DNA of 64,000 nt from Dicaeum eximium (Eukaryota > Chordata > Aves > Passeriformes > Dicaeidae): assembly GCA_013396995.1 (NCBI GenBank), contig VWZP01005514.1, positions 434,001-498,000 of the forward strand, read 5' to 3'. The notes under the pieces are model-generated. The model was not told the DNA's origin, ran no database searches, and saw nothing but the letters and a program-made list of their open reading frames with translations. Both the position numbers and the translations under genes were made by a program. Positions 49,191 to 61,005 of the stretch are shown piece by piece (within the stretch, counting starts at the first letter, position 1; each line of letters begins with the position of its first letter).

Positions 49191-52149
49191 AAACCCCCTT
49201 AAACTTTCCTGGTAGACCTGAACCAAAACTGTTCATATGTATCTTTGTGGTCCAATCAGTTGTTACAAGAAAACAAGTACACAAACAAATAAACAACTTA
49301 GTAAATTAAAAACAATAATAACAAAGTTATCCATCTTAAAAAAATTATTTTGCTTCTTGTTTGATATATTAAATTCAAGATAGACCTACAGTCACTCTCT
49401 TTTCCAGAAGAAGCTGCCACTCAGAAATGAGGGAACAGCTTCACACCAACTAACTTCAGCAGATGAGTGCAGCCAGGGAATGAGAACAGACATACTGTGT
49501 CACTATCTGGAGTTGACAATATCTCTGATGGCTGTAGAGGGAGCTGAAAAAGATGAAAATTTTAAATTATACATCTCACTTGGAAGCCAAAAATAAGTTT
49601 TGTGCTCAGCATCATTAGCTGTCATACTACTTCATCATGTTTGGGCAAGATGCACTCATTATACTGGAACATATATGATGACATTCCACACAAAAGTGGT
49701 TATGAATAGGCCAGGGTGCTAAAAGCACTAATATGAAACATGAAAGACAGTGTTACAAATATGGTTAGATTTCACAGTATAGTTCTGTAACACATTCATC
49801 TTTTATATGCTTTTATATTTTTACAGAAATGACAGTAGTTTCATGTGAAACAATTGCTCCTTTTAAGTTAACTTGAAACATAACACAGCGGTGAGTAAAA
49901 TTTTTACCCTTTCATCTTAATCCAAAACTAAGCATTTTGAAGTACCAGGTGATTGGGGGTTTGTTTATTTTTGGTTAGGTTTTCTTTATTATTTTTCTTT
50001 TTCTTGTGAGAGTGGTAGTGTGAGACATCAGAATCAGGAATTCAAGACTTTATACCCTTGTAAATAATTTTTGTCTTAATTAAATTTTAGCTAAATATTT
50101 ATTTGTATGGACAGTGTGGTTGGCCTAAATATGTATTTGAATATACATTTCCTTACTTCAAAAAAAATTTATATCTTTAGATTACATAATGCAAAAGTAG
50201 AGTTTCTTATAGATGCTCTATTTTTTTCAAGCGAAGTCATGCAAGCTTATAAATATTCTTTGTCCTGTTGAAGTCAGCATTAAAGTTAAGTATATCTGAG
50301 TTTCTCTGCAGGAATGATGTTTTGGGAATTACCTTGAAATATCCTTTGTGCTAGAGGTCCACTGCATTGACCTGAAGTGGCACTGACCTGACTGAGACTC
50401 AGGGAGATGCAGAGTTTCAGCTGCTCTGAACTCATTACAGAGCTGTAGGGTACGAGCTCCTGTTGCTTTCCAAAAGCTCGCATTGCCTTCGGAGGGACCA
50501 GAACATTTTCCCAAAGTGCAGGCTATTCAAGTGAAAACAAAGAAGAAAGTAAAGGCTCTAAAACTTAATCTAAGGCTATGCTCCACTGACAAAAATATTT
50601 TTAAACAATCCTATATTTTAAACAATCTGCATTGAATCTTGTAACACTTGTATTCTAATTTTATTAGGTATGGTACATCTGCATATTTTTTGAATGGAGA
50701 AAAATATCATACACTCAATATTGCCAGTTTTTTTATCATTTTACTTAATTTGCAAAGCAAGTATGGTTATAGATTACTTCTTGATTTTCTTTTTTGCTTC
50801 CACTGTTTTTTAAAATCTGAATTCCAAGTACCTTGCTTGCACATAAAAGGCATTTTTAATATTAATATAATTCAATGATAATTTATTTTAAAGGTTAAAT
50901 GTTACTGCTCACTGAGTTTTTGGTAGGCTTCATGGGGTGGAACAAAACCCTGAAGCATAAATTTAAAGAAAGATGAACTCTTATTTTGAACTGTACACCA
51001 TTTTTCAGTTTAATGCCATTGCATTTAAGAAAACAGCAACACAAATCTTAAAGTGAAAGATACAATTCAACTAAAATTAGAACAATATTGTTCTTCTTCA
51101 CTTTGCTTTCCTTAGTAGTAATTTCATTACTATTTGATATTAACTTTGGAGAATTTTCTTGTATAAAAAAATATTTTTGATACCTTAGTAAGAATTTTCT
51201 CAATGGATATTATTTCAAATATAGTTTATCTGACCCTGTTCAGGAAAAAAGGTTTTAGATCCTCTTAGCTGCAAATAGGCAGCTTGTATTTATCTTGCCA
51301 CAATTATTTTTCTTTTATCTTCTTAATGAGCAGGAATTTTGTAACATATTACCATAGTGGTAATATATAAGTGAGATCCCTCTACTAAAGTGGTGTTATT
51401 CACTGTCATACTGTCCAATGAATTGTAACATTCAGATATTAAACTTTACAGTTTTAAATTCATTGGAAGGTAATATACAGACAAGTGAAAAAGAGCCATC
51501 CTTAGTCAGAAGAATTGTGTTCAGTGACAGTTCTTACCTGCTTGTGTTTAAGTTCCCATCAAAATTTCTGCTCCATAAAGACATTTACTGCTTGGTCTTT
51601 GCAGAACTTTAATTTGGCTCCTATGATTTCTGAGCAGGGTGTCTATTTTCTATCTAGTTATCTATCATATGTCTCACTTTTTTTCACAAGATTATATGGA
51701 TAAAAAAAAAAAAAAAAATGTAGTAAAAGTAAGAGAAATATCTCACAATTATGAAATGCACAGAGCTTCCTCTTGGTGCTGATTAGCAAGAGAGTACCAA
51801 ATCCTAAGAAGACAAAGTGCAAACTGGGACTGTTGCCAGTAAATTTTGTATTCATTTTATTGCCAGACAAAAGTATGTGCCCATTATTTTAAATAGAATA
51901 ATCATGTTGTCCTAACATCTGACATAAAATTGCAGACATTCTTACTGATTTTGCTTAGTACCTGTCTATTCTTATATGGTCAATTTTGGCCAAAAGATTC
52001 ATTTTATCTGCCAAAATAGGAAATTTCCATTCACTTCCAGGATAGCAGAGTTGCTACTCTGAACTTCAGTAGAGCAAAGTTTAAGCTGTTGCTTTTCAGG
52101 AAGCTATTTAATAGAGTATCCTAAGAGTATGCTTTTGAGGTCTCAGGAC

Positions 52150-53216
52150 TCCACAAATCCAGGTCAGCCTTTAAGAACCCCTTTTAGAAGCACAGGAGCA
52201 GTCGATTCTGTTGTGTTATAAGTCAAACAAGCAGAGCTCAAGACCAGCTTGGCTGGGAAAGTCCTCTTGAACTCAAGGAAAAGAAGAAACTCTATGATCT
52301 CAGGAAGCAAGGGAAGCAAGGCAAGGCTTCACAGGAGGAGTCCAGAGTTGTGATTAATTCCTGCAGGGAGAAGACATGACAGGCCAATTTCAGGGTCGAG
52401 ACTGACCAGTGTCACCCTGGATAGCAAGGGGTTTGTTAAATATGCTGTTAGCAAGATGTGGACTGAAAAATTGGACCTATACTTGATATTGTTCTAAGGT
52501 CACACTTGGGCATAGCAGCCTGTGTAGTTTTTCTGGATTTCAGTAAGGCTTTTTAATACTGTCCCTGGCAGCATCCTTCTAGTCAAGTTAGCCAGCTACA
52601 GGTACATGGTGCTGGTACATGGTGCACTCAGTGAAGAAGTGATTGAACAACAGGGCTTAGGCATTGAAGGCACCATTAGAAAGTTTGCTGATAATACTGC
52701 ACTGGGAAGTGCTAATGTCCCTCTTGAGGGACAACAGGGTTTGAAGAAGGGTCTAGATAGTTTGGAGCTCTGGGCTATGATTTAAGGAAATTAATTCCAT
52801 TATATTTGACAGGATGGTGGATTCTGAACTTAGGAGGAAGTGACACTGGACACAAGTATAAACTGGGACATTGACTGGGGAGCAGCCCTGAAGAGAGGGA
52901 TCTGACAGTGCTGGATCCAGGGTATCAGGCTCAAGAGAAGTCAGCAGTGTGCCCTGGCAGCCCAGAGGGCAAACTGCGTCCTGGAGTGCATCAAACACAT
53001 CATCCTCAGCTGAGCTAAAGGGGTGATTCAGTGTTGGTGCTGCCTCAGTTTGAAGTGAACAGGCTTTCCCTAGAAGTGGTCAGTCAAACTCCCAAACTAG
53101 TCAGTGATTAAGAAGGATTTGGACAATACTCTTGATAATACGCCTTAACTTTTTTAAAATCAATCAGGCAGACCGGATTAGATCTTCCAATTGAAAGTCC
53201 CTTCCAGTTGGAAGGC
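52150..53216 (+). mobile_element. CR1 LINE, internally deleted, about 1.07 kb
   Basis: The longest CR1 here, in sense orientation. The left part matches ORF2 ahead of the reverse transcriptase (CAAGACCAGCTTGGCTG, TTGAACTCAAGGAAAAGAAG, TAATTCCTGCAGGGAGAAGA). The reverse transcriptase core follows, with LDFSKAF then an in-frame stop (about 52530-52556) and a mutated catalytic box KFADN in place of F-A-D-D (about 52681-52695). The ORF2 end is seen in GTGTGCCCTGGCAGCCCAGA and GTCCTGGAGTGCATCAAACA. The 3' UTR leads into AAAGTCCCTTCCAGTTGGAA. Large internal deletions and stops make it non-functional. The left edge is approximate. Confidence 0.88.
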
Positions 53217-53339
53217 TCTATTCTATTCTATTCTATTCTATTCTATTCTATTCTATTCTATTCTATTCTATTCTATTCTATTCTATTCTATTCTATTCTA
53301 TTCTATTCTATTCTATTCTATTCTATTCTATTCTATTCT
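53217..53339. repeat. (ATTCT)n pentanucleotide array at the CR1 tail
   Basis: About 24 uninterrupted TTCTA units follow directly on the CR1 3' end, where the normal tail is short repeats close to ATTCTATG. Expansion from the tail is the simplest explanation. Two long frames crossing it are products of the repeat. Confidence 0.97.
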
Positions 53340-55230
53340 TTCCATCTCCAGTCCAAATATGACACAGGAAAATTTTATGGAGAGCTGATTAAATTTATCA
53401 AAAGATGCAAGCTGCTCCTGATTCACGATTCGATTGCACATCTCAACCCTCTCACTTATGTTGGAGCAAACAAGAGTGGGTGAGCAAGACAAGACACAAG
53501 CTGCACTCGATACTCAGAATTCCCCTCCAACTCTGCATACTCTCTGACACTAAGCTCCTTAATTCAAGAGAAAACTAGTTTTAATTTATTACTTTCAAAA
53601 CAGGCCAGACTAACTCTCCAGATGTCATGTCCTTTAAATAGTTGCAGGGGTGGCAATAAAAGCTAGCAAACAGCAGTAGGTAGAAGACAGCAAAATGCCC
53701 TTTTCAGCAGCAGATTACACTACAATAAAATGCATACAATGGAACTTCACTCAAAAAATGTTTTTTTACCTTAAACTGAATTCCGCTGTCGTTCTTGGAT
53801 TCTAACATCATACTTGCAATGTTTTATATCTGAGTAAAGTTATCAGTTATCAGTTATCACCAACCATAAGGATACATCCAGAACGTGTCTGGACACATTG
53901 CTGTCCTTTTCCAGTCCTTGTGGTGAGCTTCCTCATTTCATTTGTCAAATTCAAAATTCAGTATTATTATTTTGGTCTTATCAGTCTGAAGATATAAGCA
54001 AGGCAGACACAGGAGAAAATACACAAGTTTGAGCATAGACTATTTCTTCAGATGTGAAACAGTAGTAAAGCAGACTCTTTAGCATAGCTTTCCAACAAAG
54101 TAAGTAATAAATTTTGGTAGCAATAGTTATTAATTCAAGAAGCTTGAGAAAATTTAGTGATTTCCCACTAAAATATTGTGTCTTTCCAAATCTACAAAGG
54201 CATAAATTTAACAAAACAATAAATATTCAGGGTCATTATCCATAATCCCTTAGCAATGGTATTTACAATCTTGCAATGAAGTGAATGTGAGCATTAGCTA
54301 CAGAATAAGCAGGCAGGAAAACTAAAATCACAGACAGCATATTGAGCTTATTGCTGCCCTTCATACATGTCTCTATCTCATTATGAAATTACTGTCATAT
54401 CATTGAAAAAAATCTGTAATACAGAATAAGGGCAATGAAAAATGGAATTTCAAATTTGGCAAATGTTACCAAATGTTCTTAAATAACAGGCTGAAACTGC
54501 TTCACTAGCTTCCAAACTGATGGTTGTGTCCCTGTCAAGATAACCCTCTGGAGATATCTTTACCTTTTCATTTTGTGAGACAAGGATATAGATTCCAATA
54601 TTAAGACTGGAATTCAATCTTGCCCTGCATTTTACAGAATAGGACCTCATTTTAATTAGTCACATCCTAACTGGCAGATGCAGGATTGATCAGGATAAAA
54701 ACACAAAGCTGATGAACAGGATTATAAAAAACAGGTATACCTGAAATGTATGCTCAATGTTTTTATCCATCATCTGTCTTTTCTTATTTCAATTCTTACT
54801 ATACTACTCGTAAGTCCTACACAATGGAATCAGGCTCTGGTCTCCAGAGTCCTAAGTGACAAAGAAAACAGTTTACAAGGGGAAAAATACAGGTTTTAGC
54901 CCCCCTAACTTATGTCAGACTACACAGACTGCATGTATATTTCACTATGGCTTTAATCCACAGCTTATCCAGGGAAGTAATTCCTTAACTCCAGCTTCTG
55001 ACTTATTCAATTTATGTTTTTTTTACAGAAATTTAACTGGATAAGGTACTGTGTTTCCTCCCTAACACAAAGAAGAAAGCTACCTGCACCTAGAGAAACG
55101 TTTATAATTTTCCTAAAATCTCTAAGAGGACTGATTTTTTGTGTTAACATCTTGTTTGGAAAAATATTAATAATGGCAACTGGGTTTATTTACATTTTGA
55201 TTTTAGGTCTTGGGTTGTGGTTTTGGTAGG

Positions 55231-55271
55231 TGTTTTTTTTTTTTTTGGTTTTTTTTTTTTTTTTTTTTTTT
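55231..55271. repeat. Poly-T tract
   Basis: Two long T runs separated by GG at about 55247-55248. No recognisable retrocopy lies next to it. Confidence 0.93.
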
Positions 55272-58218
55272 GTAATTGAAAGGCAAAGAAGTTATTTTCT
55301 TTTCCTGACAGGAAGCCTTGATTTCTCCTTTGTACAAGAATGCTTCATGGGAGGAATGTTTCATATGTTGAAATGCATAACAGCCCTTCACATAGACTTG
55401 AGATCTCTCTAAACCTACATAAGGTCCCTCAGTGATGCTGAGAAACAAATGCTGAAGATCTACTGACCTCCCTGAAAAATTTGTTGATATGCTGTTCTCT
55501 AAATTTTAAAAGTCATGAAGGCAGGTACAGCATACTAATGTACCTTCCTACAGAAAAAATATTCACTCTTCAGTGGAGTAAAAAGCATAGAAGATAATAT
55601 GCCCTCAGGAGATGTCACACACAGGCAAGCTGCTCCCTGGGTAGTCACATTGTTTGGTCTCTGTCTCCCTGGTTGCAGCAAAGTCTTCAGTTTTCCTCTA
55701 ACAGTTATTGCATTGAGCACTAATTCTGGCCACTGCCTCGCTGCCTGCTAGATAATCATCTCCTGAAGGTACCCTGCACTGTCACCCCACAGCTGCTGGT
55801 TTGTTCATTACTCAAATCTGTCTGATAATCAGATGCTAAGTGCGAGGCTGCGGCACACATGGTAGAGAATTCTAAATAAAGAGGAGGAAATCCTTACTCC
55901 CTCTTCTCCATGTTCATCTAAAAAACACATTTCCTGAAAATTTTGTTGTATCCCTCAGCTGCCCTACACACTCCTATAAGAACTCTATAAAGAAGTCTTC
56001 TCATTTATGAATTTTTAAGCCTATGGCATGGATAAGAATGGCAATATGATTTCTATCTAAAAGAGTAGTGCAATTGGAGTATTCTTCCTTTTCTGCAGCA
56101 AAAGTCACACAGTGCCCAGGACAAGGCATCAGTTCAAAAAACGTAACAAATGTATGTACCATGGATGAGCACGTGCTTTGGGATAAATTTCCCTCATGTA
56201 GAAGTAATAATTTGAGAAGTAGCATGGTTTGGCAGTAATCTCGGATGCAATTGCATCAGAGCAGTTACACTGCAGCTTTTGCTTCAATGCATCTCAGTTT
56301 TAGATAAACCAATTAGTGTAGACATGCCCCAAGAGGTAACCATATGGTAAGTTTTTTGAGGCTACATGAACTACATATTAGAAGTCTCAAAAATTCAACC
56401 CATTCTTCAAGTGACAGCTGTGTCTTTATTTTTAATCGTCATCATTACCTGCATCATCAAATGTTCCAGGCTTCAGGTGCTTCTGCTTAATTGTATGCTG
56501 CTGTTTGATGTTATTTGTACATGTAAAGCCATATGTAAAGGAAGCTGAGGGACAAATAGATATTTAATTTAAATTAAGGAAGTTAAATACCTGTTAGTTT
56601 CTTGTTATTAATATTAGTGGCTTTGAAATAATTACCTTCCTTTTATTGAAGCAAAAAATAAAATGAAATTTTAAAAAATGTCTGGTCACTAAATCAACCA
56701 CATCCAATGTGTCCAGTAGCTCTGAAAGAGATTCTACACACATCATTTAAAACACAGCATTCATTTCCTTGACTGGCAGCATCTCTTTTTGAATTCTGCG
56801 TGGGTTCCTATGTCTCTGTGACGTATAAAAGCAAAAAAGGTTGGAGAAGAAATCAAGGGCTTTTATACTTTGACCTTGATATGAGTTACAGTATTCTCTA
56901 AAGCTTCAGAAGCTGTAGTTATTACAATTTCTTCTATTTTTGGAAGAGTAAGTTACAGAATTTAAAAGGCAATTTTTAACTGTGAAAGCAGTCTGAAAGA
57001 AATAGATAGATGTGGCCACAAAATTATGGCAGGAGCACTCATGAAAAAATTATGTAATGGATTCCTGAAGTTACATTTCAATAAATGAGGGAGCAAGCTA
57101 AGAGTTTCTTCTTTGAATTTTCAGATATTCAATGATTTTAATATCTCTATGCTTTGAAAAGGACACTATATCTTTTCAATTGTATGCTAATCCTAAATCT
57201 CAAAGTATCTATCAGTGTGATTGTCAGTATTAACCAGGAAAAAAAGGAGGAGTTCTCAAGTTCTTCCATCCAAAGACTAAATATTTTTTCTAATTCTTGT
57301 GTGTTTTTATTTTCCTTCTTCTCCAGACACTTGTGTGGTTATTAGTCACACTTAATATGTATAGATGTGATATGATTACTCTTTCTATCTTCATTGTATT
57401 GCTGTTCTGAAACAAAAGAGAAAATTTTTAATCCCCAGCTCAGATTGCCATTTGGGTGCCACTTCACCTTCTTCTGTAGCACAGATTTTGTAATATCCTA
57501 AAATTACCTAGAGTTTTTGTGAACAGATTCCATTCTGGGTTGGGATAACTCTGAGGCTAATAAGGTTTCAGCTGTCTTCCTCTAGCTTAGTGTGGTTTCT
57601 GGTGCTTTGCTGTAGGTCTTTATTTGCCTCCAGGGTAGAGGGGTTTTTTTGTAAATGCACGCAGAAAGGTATCAGCATCTATCCTGTGTATTCTGGACAA
57701 CATTCTTAAAAAATTCTTGTTTGTTCGTTACTTGCAATGACATAGACTAGATTTCATTATCTGAGAGACTTCCTTTTAACCCTTTCTTCCCAAAGTCTTT
57801 GTTTCTACTGTAAAATAGATCAGTCTACTGCTGGTAATGCAGAACACAGAAGCAGGGAACAAAAATGAACATAAAAATTGAGAACACAGAGAAACAGAAA
57901 CTGGATAGAGAAAAGTGATCTTAGGTATGTGAATGTTAGATCTCTTAGTAATTTATAAATTCATAGTGTTATTTATGATGCAGACCAAAGCAAACCAAAA
58001 TAGATGACACATAAAGAATAATGCCTCAGAAATTAGGAAGAAATCTTTAATTGAAGAGTTGTAATTTTTTCCATTTTATTTATTGTTGATATCCTAAAAC
58101 GTTTCATTCAATGCATGCAAATAACCTTGTGGTATAAAAGAGTTGATAGGAAATGGCAATTTTTGCTGGATACTCATAATGTCTTCAGTAGTTCATAGAC
58201 CATTGCTTACAAAACTGA

Positions 58219-58248
58219 ATGATATATATGTGTTCTCATATATATCAT
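58219..58248. repeat. Perfect 12-bp inverted repeat (hairpin)
   Basis: ATGATATATATG (58219-58230) and its exact reverse complement CATATATATCAT (58237-58248) flank a 6-nt loop TGTTCT. No transposon was recognised here. Confidence 0.88.
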
Positions 58249-60435
58249 GCATCAGTTGAGACCAAAAAAATTATATCTCTCTCTTGTTTTGAAGATATGA
58301 TATAAAACATCAGTAGCACTAGATTAATGGGACTTGCAGACAATATCACATTGCTTTTTTTAAAGTCAGATTCCTACCTCCTTTTGGAAATTTCAGGTAT
58401 ATTTCTATATGCAATTTCCTGGAAAGTACTTTTTTCACACAATAGGGTAAAAATTCATCTAAATGTCTTCAGAAATTAGCATTTCACAATAGAGGAATAA
58501 TGATAGAACATGTGATAATGGATAGTATTTTTTTTAATTCTGGTTTAGCCACCAATATTCAGATTATATACATATATAACTGCTGCAAATTCAGTGTTGT
58601 AGGATTATACAGACTCTTTCCAAGAAAAAAAAGTGTTTGTAGTAGATAGAAATCTGATGGGAAAAGGAAATTTCATAGTTCTCTGTGTGCTGAATCCTTG
58701 ATTTTGGCAACAAAACACTTGTGAGACATCCTCACATGTGGACAATATGAGAATACATATTTACATATGAAGTTTATTATTGTGTAAAACTCTGTCCTTG
58801 ATCCTTACAATGAAAACAATGACATACCTATTAGCTATAAAATGCATATTCATAAATAGCAATGATGATGTACTACGTTTTTAAACAGTGTTTGACAGAG
58901 ATTATGGCTGGTATTCTACAGGTCTTCATATTTATTCCACCTTTCCAGTTGAGGCTTTGTGTCTGAAAAAATTCTGGAAAATTTTGCACTTTCTGTTGTC
59001 AAATAATTCCCTGTTATTAATGGATGAAGGCAAGAGTGAAGTGAAATTATGAACAAGCTAAGAGGCAACCTCAGAGTTGCTATCCCAGAGGGAGATGATG
59101 CTGTTTCTCACTTATAAGACGGAAAACAGTGAAGCTGGGTCACAAAGTTTGTAGAAACTCTGTAATTGGCATACTGTGGGGTAAAGCTGGGTGCAAGGAT
59201 GTAGTTTTGTTAGGGGTAACTGACTCATTAAGAAGTCACAATATGAAGTGTAGCATTTCCTGGCCATAACTGCTTGGTGGTCTTTGATGGCCAAGTTAAA
59301 GTCAGTTTATGAACAAAGGAGATACAAAAATCCCTTTCTCGTCCCCCTAAACCCTTTTTCCTATTTGAAAGCTTATCTTTCCTGCTAAAGGTTCAACAGA
59401 CTTCTTCTTGACTCAGACTTGAGTATGTCCAGAATCGTTACTAAAAAATGTTCAGTGACTTTACTGAACATCAAAAAAATCAAAGCAAATAATATGGAAA
59501 CTACAGGAAGAAATATCCTGCTCATAGCAGCTGGACACTTCAGACATGAAAACAAGAGTTCTATGGAAACTGGAAGAATTTCTAGTGTTTTGGACTGATA
59601 TGTCCATGTTATACAGAGACTAAATTTATAAATTCTCACATCTTATTTACATGGCACCTTCACATGTGATTATTTAGCTACCTCGTTCACTCCTTGGTCC
59701 CTCATTTGGCTGTATTATGTAATGCTATGTCTCATCCCCTTTTGGTACAAGCCAACCAGTTTCCTTCAAAATAAGTCATCCGGATGCTTCTGGAGATGAT
59801 TCAGACCGGTGGGTTCTTCTAGAAAACAGTATCCACGAGACTTTATGTCTGTACCCTGAAGAGGTCTCTAGTTCTGTTTCAGCAGTTGAAGCACCAGTCT
59901 CCTTTTTGCCTTCATGTGATACCTGTCCTGTGAGTTACTCTGGTGGGCTGTAACACAGCCTTTAACTCATTTCAGATACTGTACATGCACACATGTGTAC
60001 ACAGATCATTTCTTAGGACCCCAGGAGGACCATATCAGATGCAAGAGAAACCTTTAATCAAATACTATATCATGTGACCAATTCACCACTGAAAAGACTA
60101 TCTCTGATGAGTTTGGACATCACCATTTTTAGTACTGGGAACACTTTCTGCAGAAAACATGCAAAGACCTCATATGACAAACTGTCTTCTATTACCTCTT
60201 AATAAATTTTCATATACAAATTTCATAGAGATCTTCATGAAAATTCAATTCCTGAATTTATTTCTTGAAATAAATAATCAAGTAGAGTTGCAGTAAAAAC
60301 TGAACTACTGGGAAATCTTCTGGTTGAGGTCAATCCCTCTTAGAAGCCTGAAAATCTTCAGAACATGAAGGAGTTATTAAGATTCACTTAAATTAACATA
60401 ATCCCTAGTCACAAATTGTTAGACGGTTTTTTTAT

Positions 60436-61005
60436 CATAGAATAATAGAATCATTTAAGTTGGAAAAGAGATCATAGAGTTCAAGCCATTGACCCAGCTA
60501 GAATCATTTAGGTTGGAAAAGAGATCGAGTTCAACCACTGACCCTGCACTGTCAACTCTACCACTGAGCCATGTCCCCAAGTGCCACATTGACATGTCTT
60601 TTAAATATCTCCAGATATGGTGAATTCCCTGGGCAGCCTGTTCCAATGCTTGACAATCTTTTCAGTGAATAAATTTTTCCTAATGTCAAATATAAATCTC
60701 CCCTGGTGCAAATTGAGGCAATTTCCTCTTGTCACATCACTTATCACTTGAGAAAAGTGCCTGACCCCCACCTCACCACAACCTCCTTTCATGGAAATGT
60801 AAAGTGATAAGGTGTCCCCTGAGCCTCCTCCAGCCTAAACAATTCCATCTCCCTTGGCTGCTCCTTGTAAGACTTTGCTCCAGACATTTTACCAGCTTCG
60901 CTGCCCTTCTCTGAACACCCTTCAGCACTTAAATGTGAGGCACCCAAAACTGAACCCAGTACCTGAGATACAGTCTCACCAGGGTCAAATACAAGGAGAC
61001 AATCA
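60436..61005 (-). mobile_element. CR1 LINE, 5'-truncated, with duplicated tail
   Basis: Reverse-complement CR1. The inverted 3' tail region occurs twice at the left, followed by CCACTGAGCCATGTCCCCAA, CCTGGGCAGCCTGTTCCAAT, TTTCCTAATGTCAAATATAA, GAGCCTCCTCCAGCCTAAAC and CCAAAACTGAACCCAGTACC, fading near 61005. The ORF2 remnant is degenerate, and the minus-strand 63-codon frames over it are incidental. Confidence 0.92.
60446..60548. repeat. 53-bp tandem duplication in the CR1 3' end
   Basis: TAGAATCATTTAAGTTGGAA at 60446 recurs as TAGAATCATTTAGGTTGGAA at 60499, with both copies continuing through AAGAGATC..AGTTCAA..CCA. The two copies share most bases but differ by a few substitutions and a small indel. 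Confidence 0.88.

Larger units (their letters stand above)
46902..52149. other. 5.2 kb of unique AT-rich sequence, no gene seen
   Basis: No repeat family recognised. It includes the kappaB-like site at 47257, a (CAAA)n tract at about 49170-49190, a GC- and CpG-richer block at 50300-50515, and an A17 run at 51702-51718. Confidence 0.55.
53340..60435. other. 7.1 kb of unique AT-rich sequence, no gene seen
   Basis: No repeat family or coding frame recognised. It contains three 7-bp AGTTATC units at 53838-53858, the poly-T tract at 55231-55271, and the hairpin at 58219-58248. Confidence 0.55.

Noticed and set aside
53191..53483. Two + strand frames with Tyr-Ser-Ile-Leu-Phe repeats
   Set aside because: These are translations of the ATTCT array, whose pentanucleotide unit has no stop in these frames.
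55203..55448. Lys-rich or Phe-rich frames on both strands
   Set aside because: Translation of the poly-T tract and its flanks.
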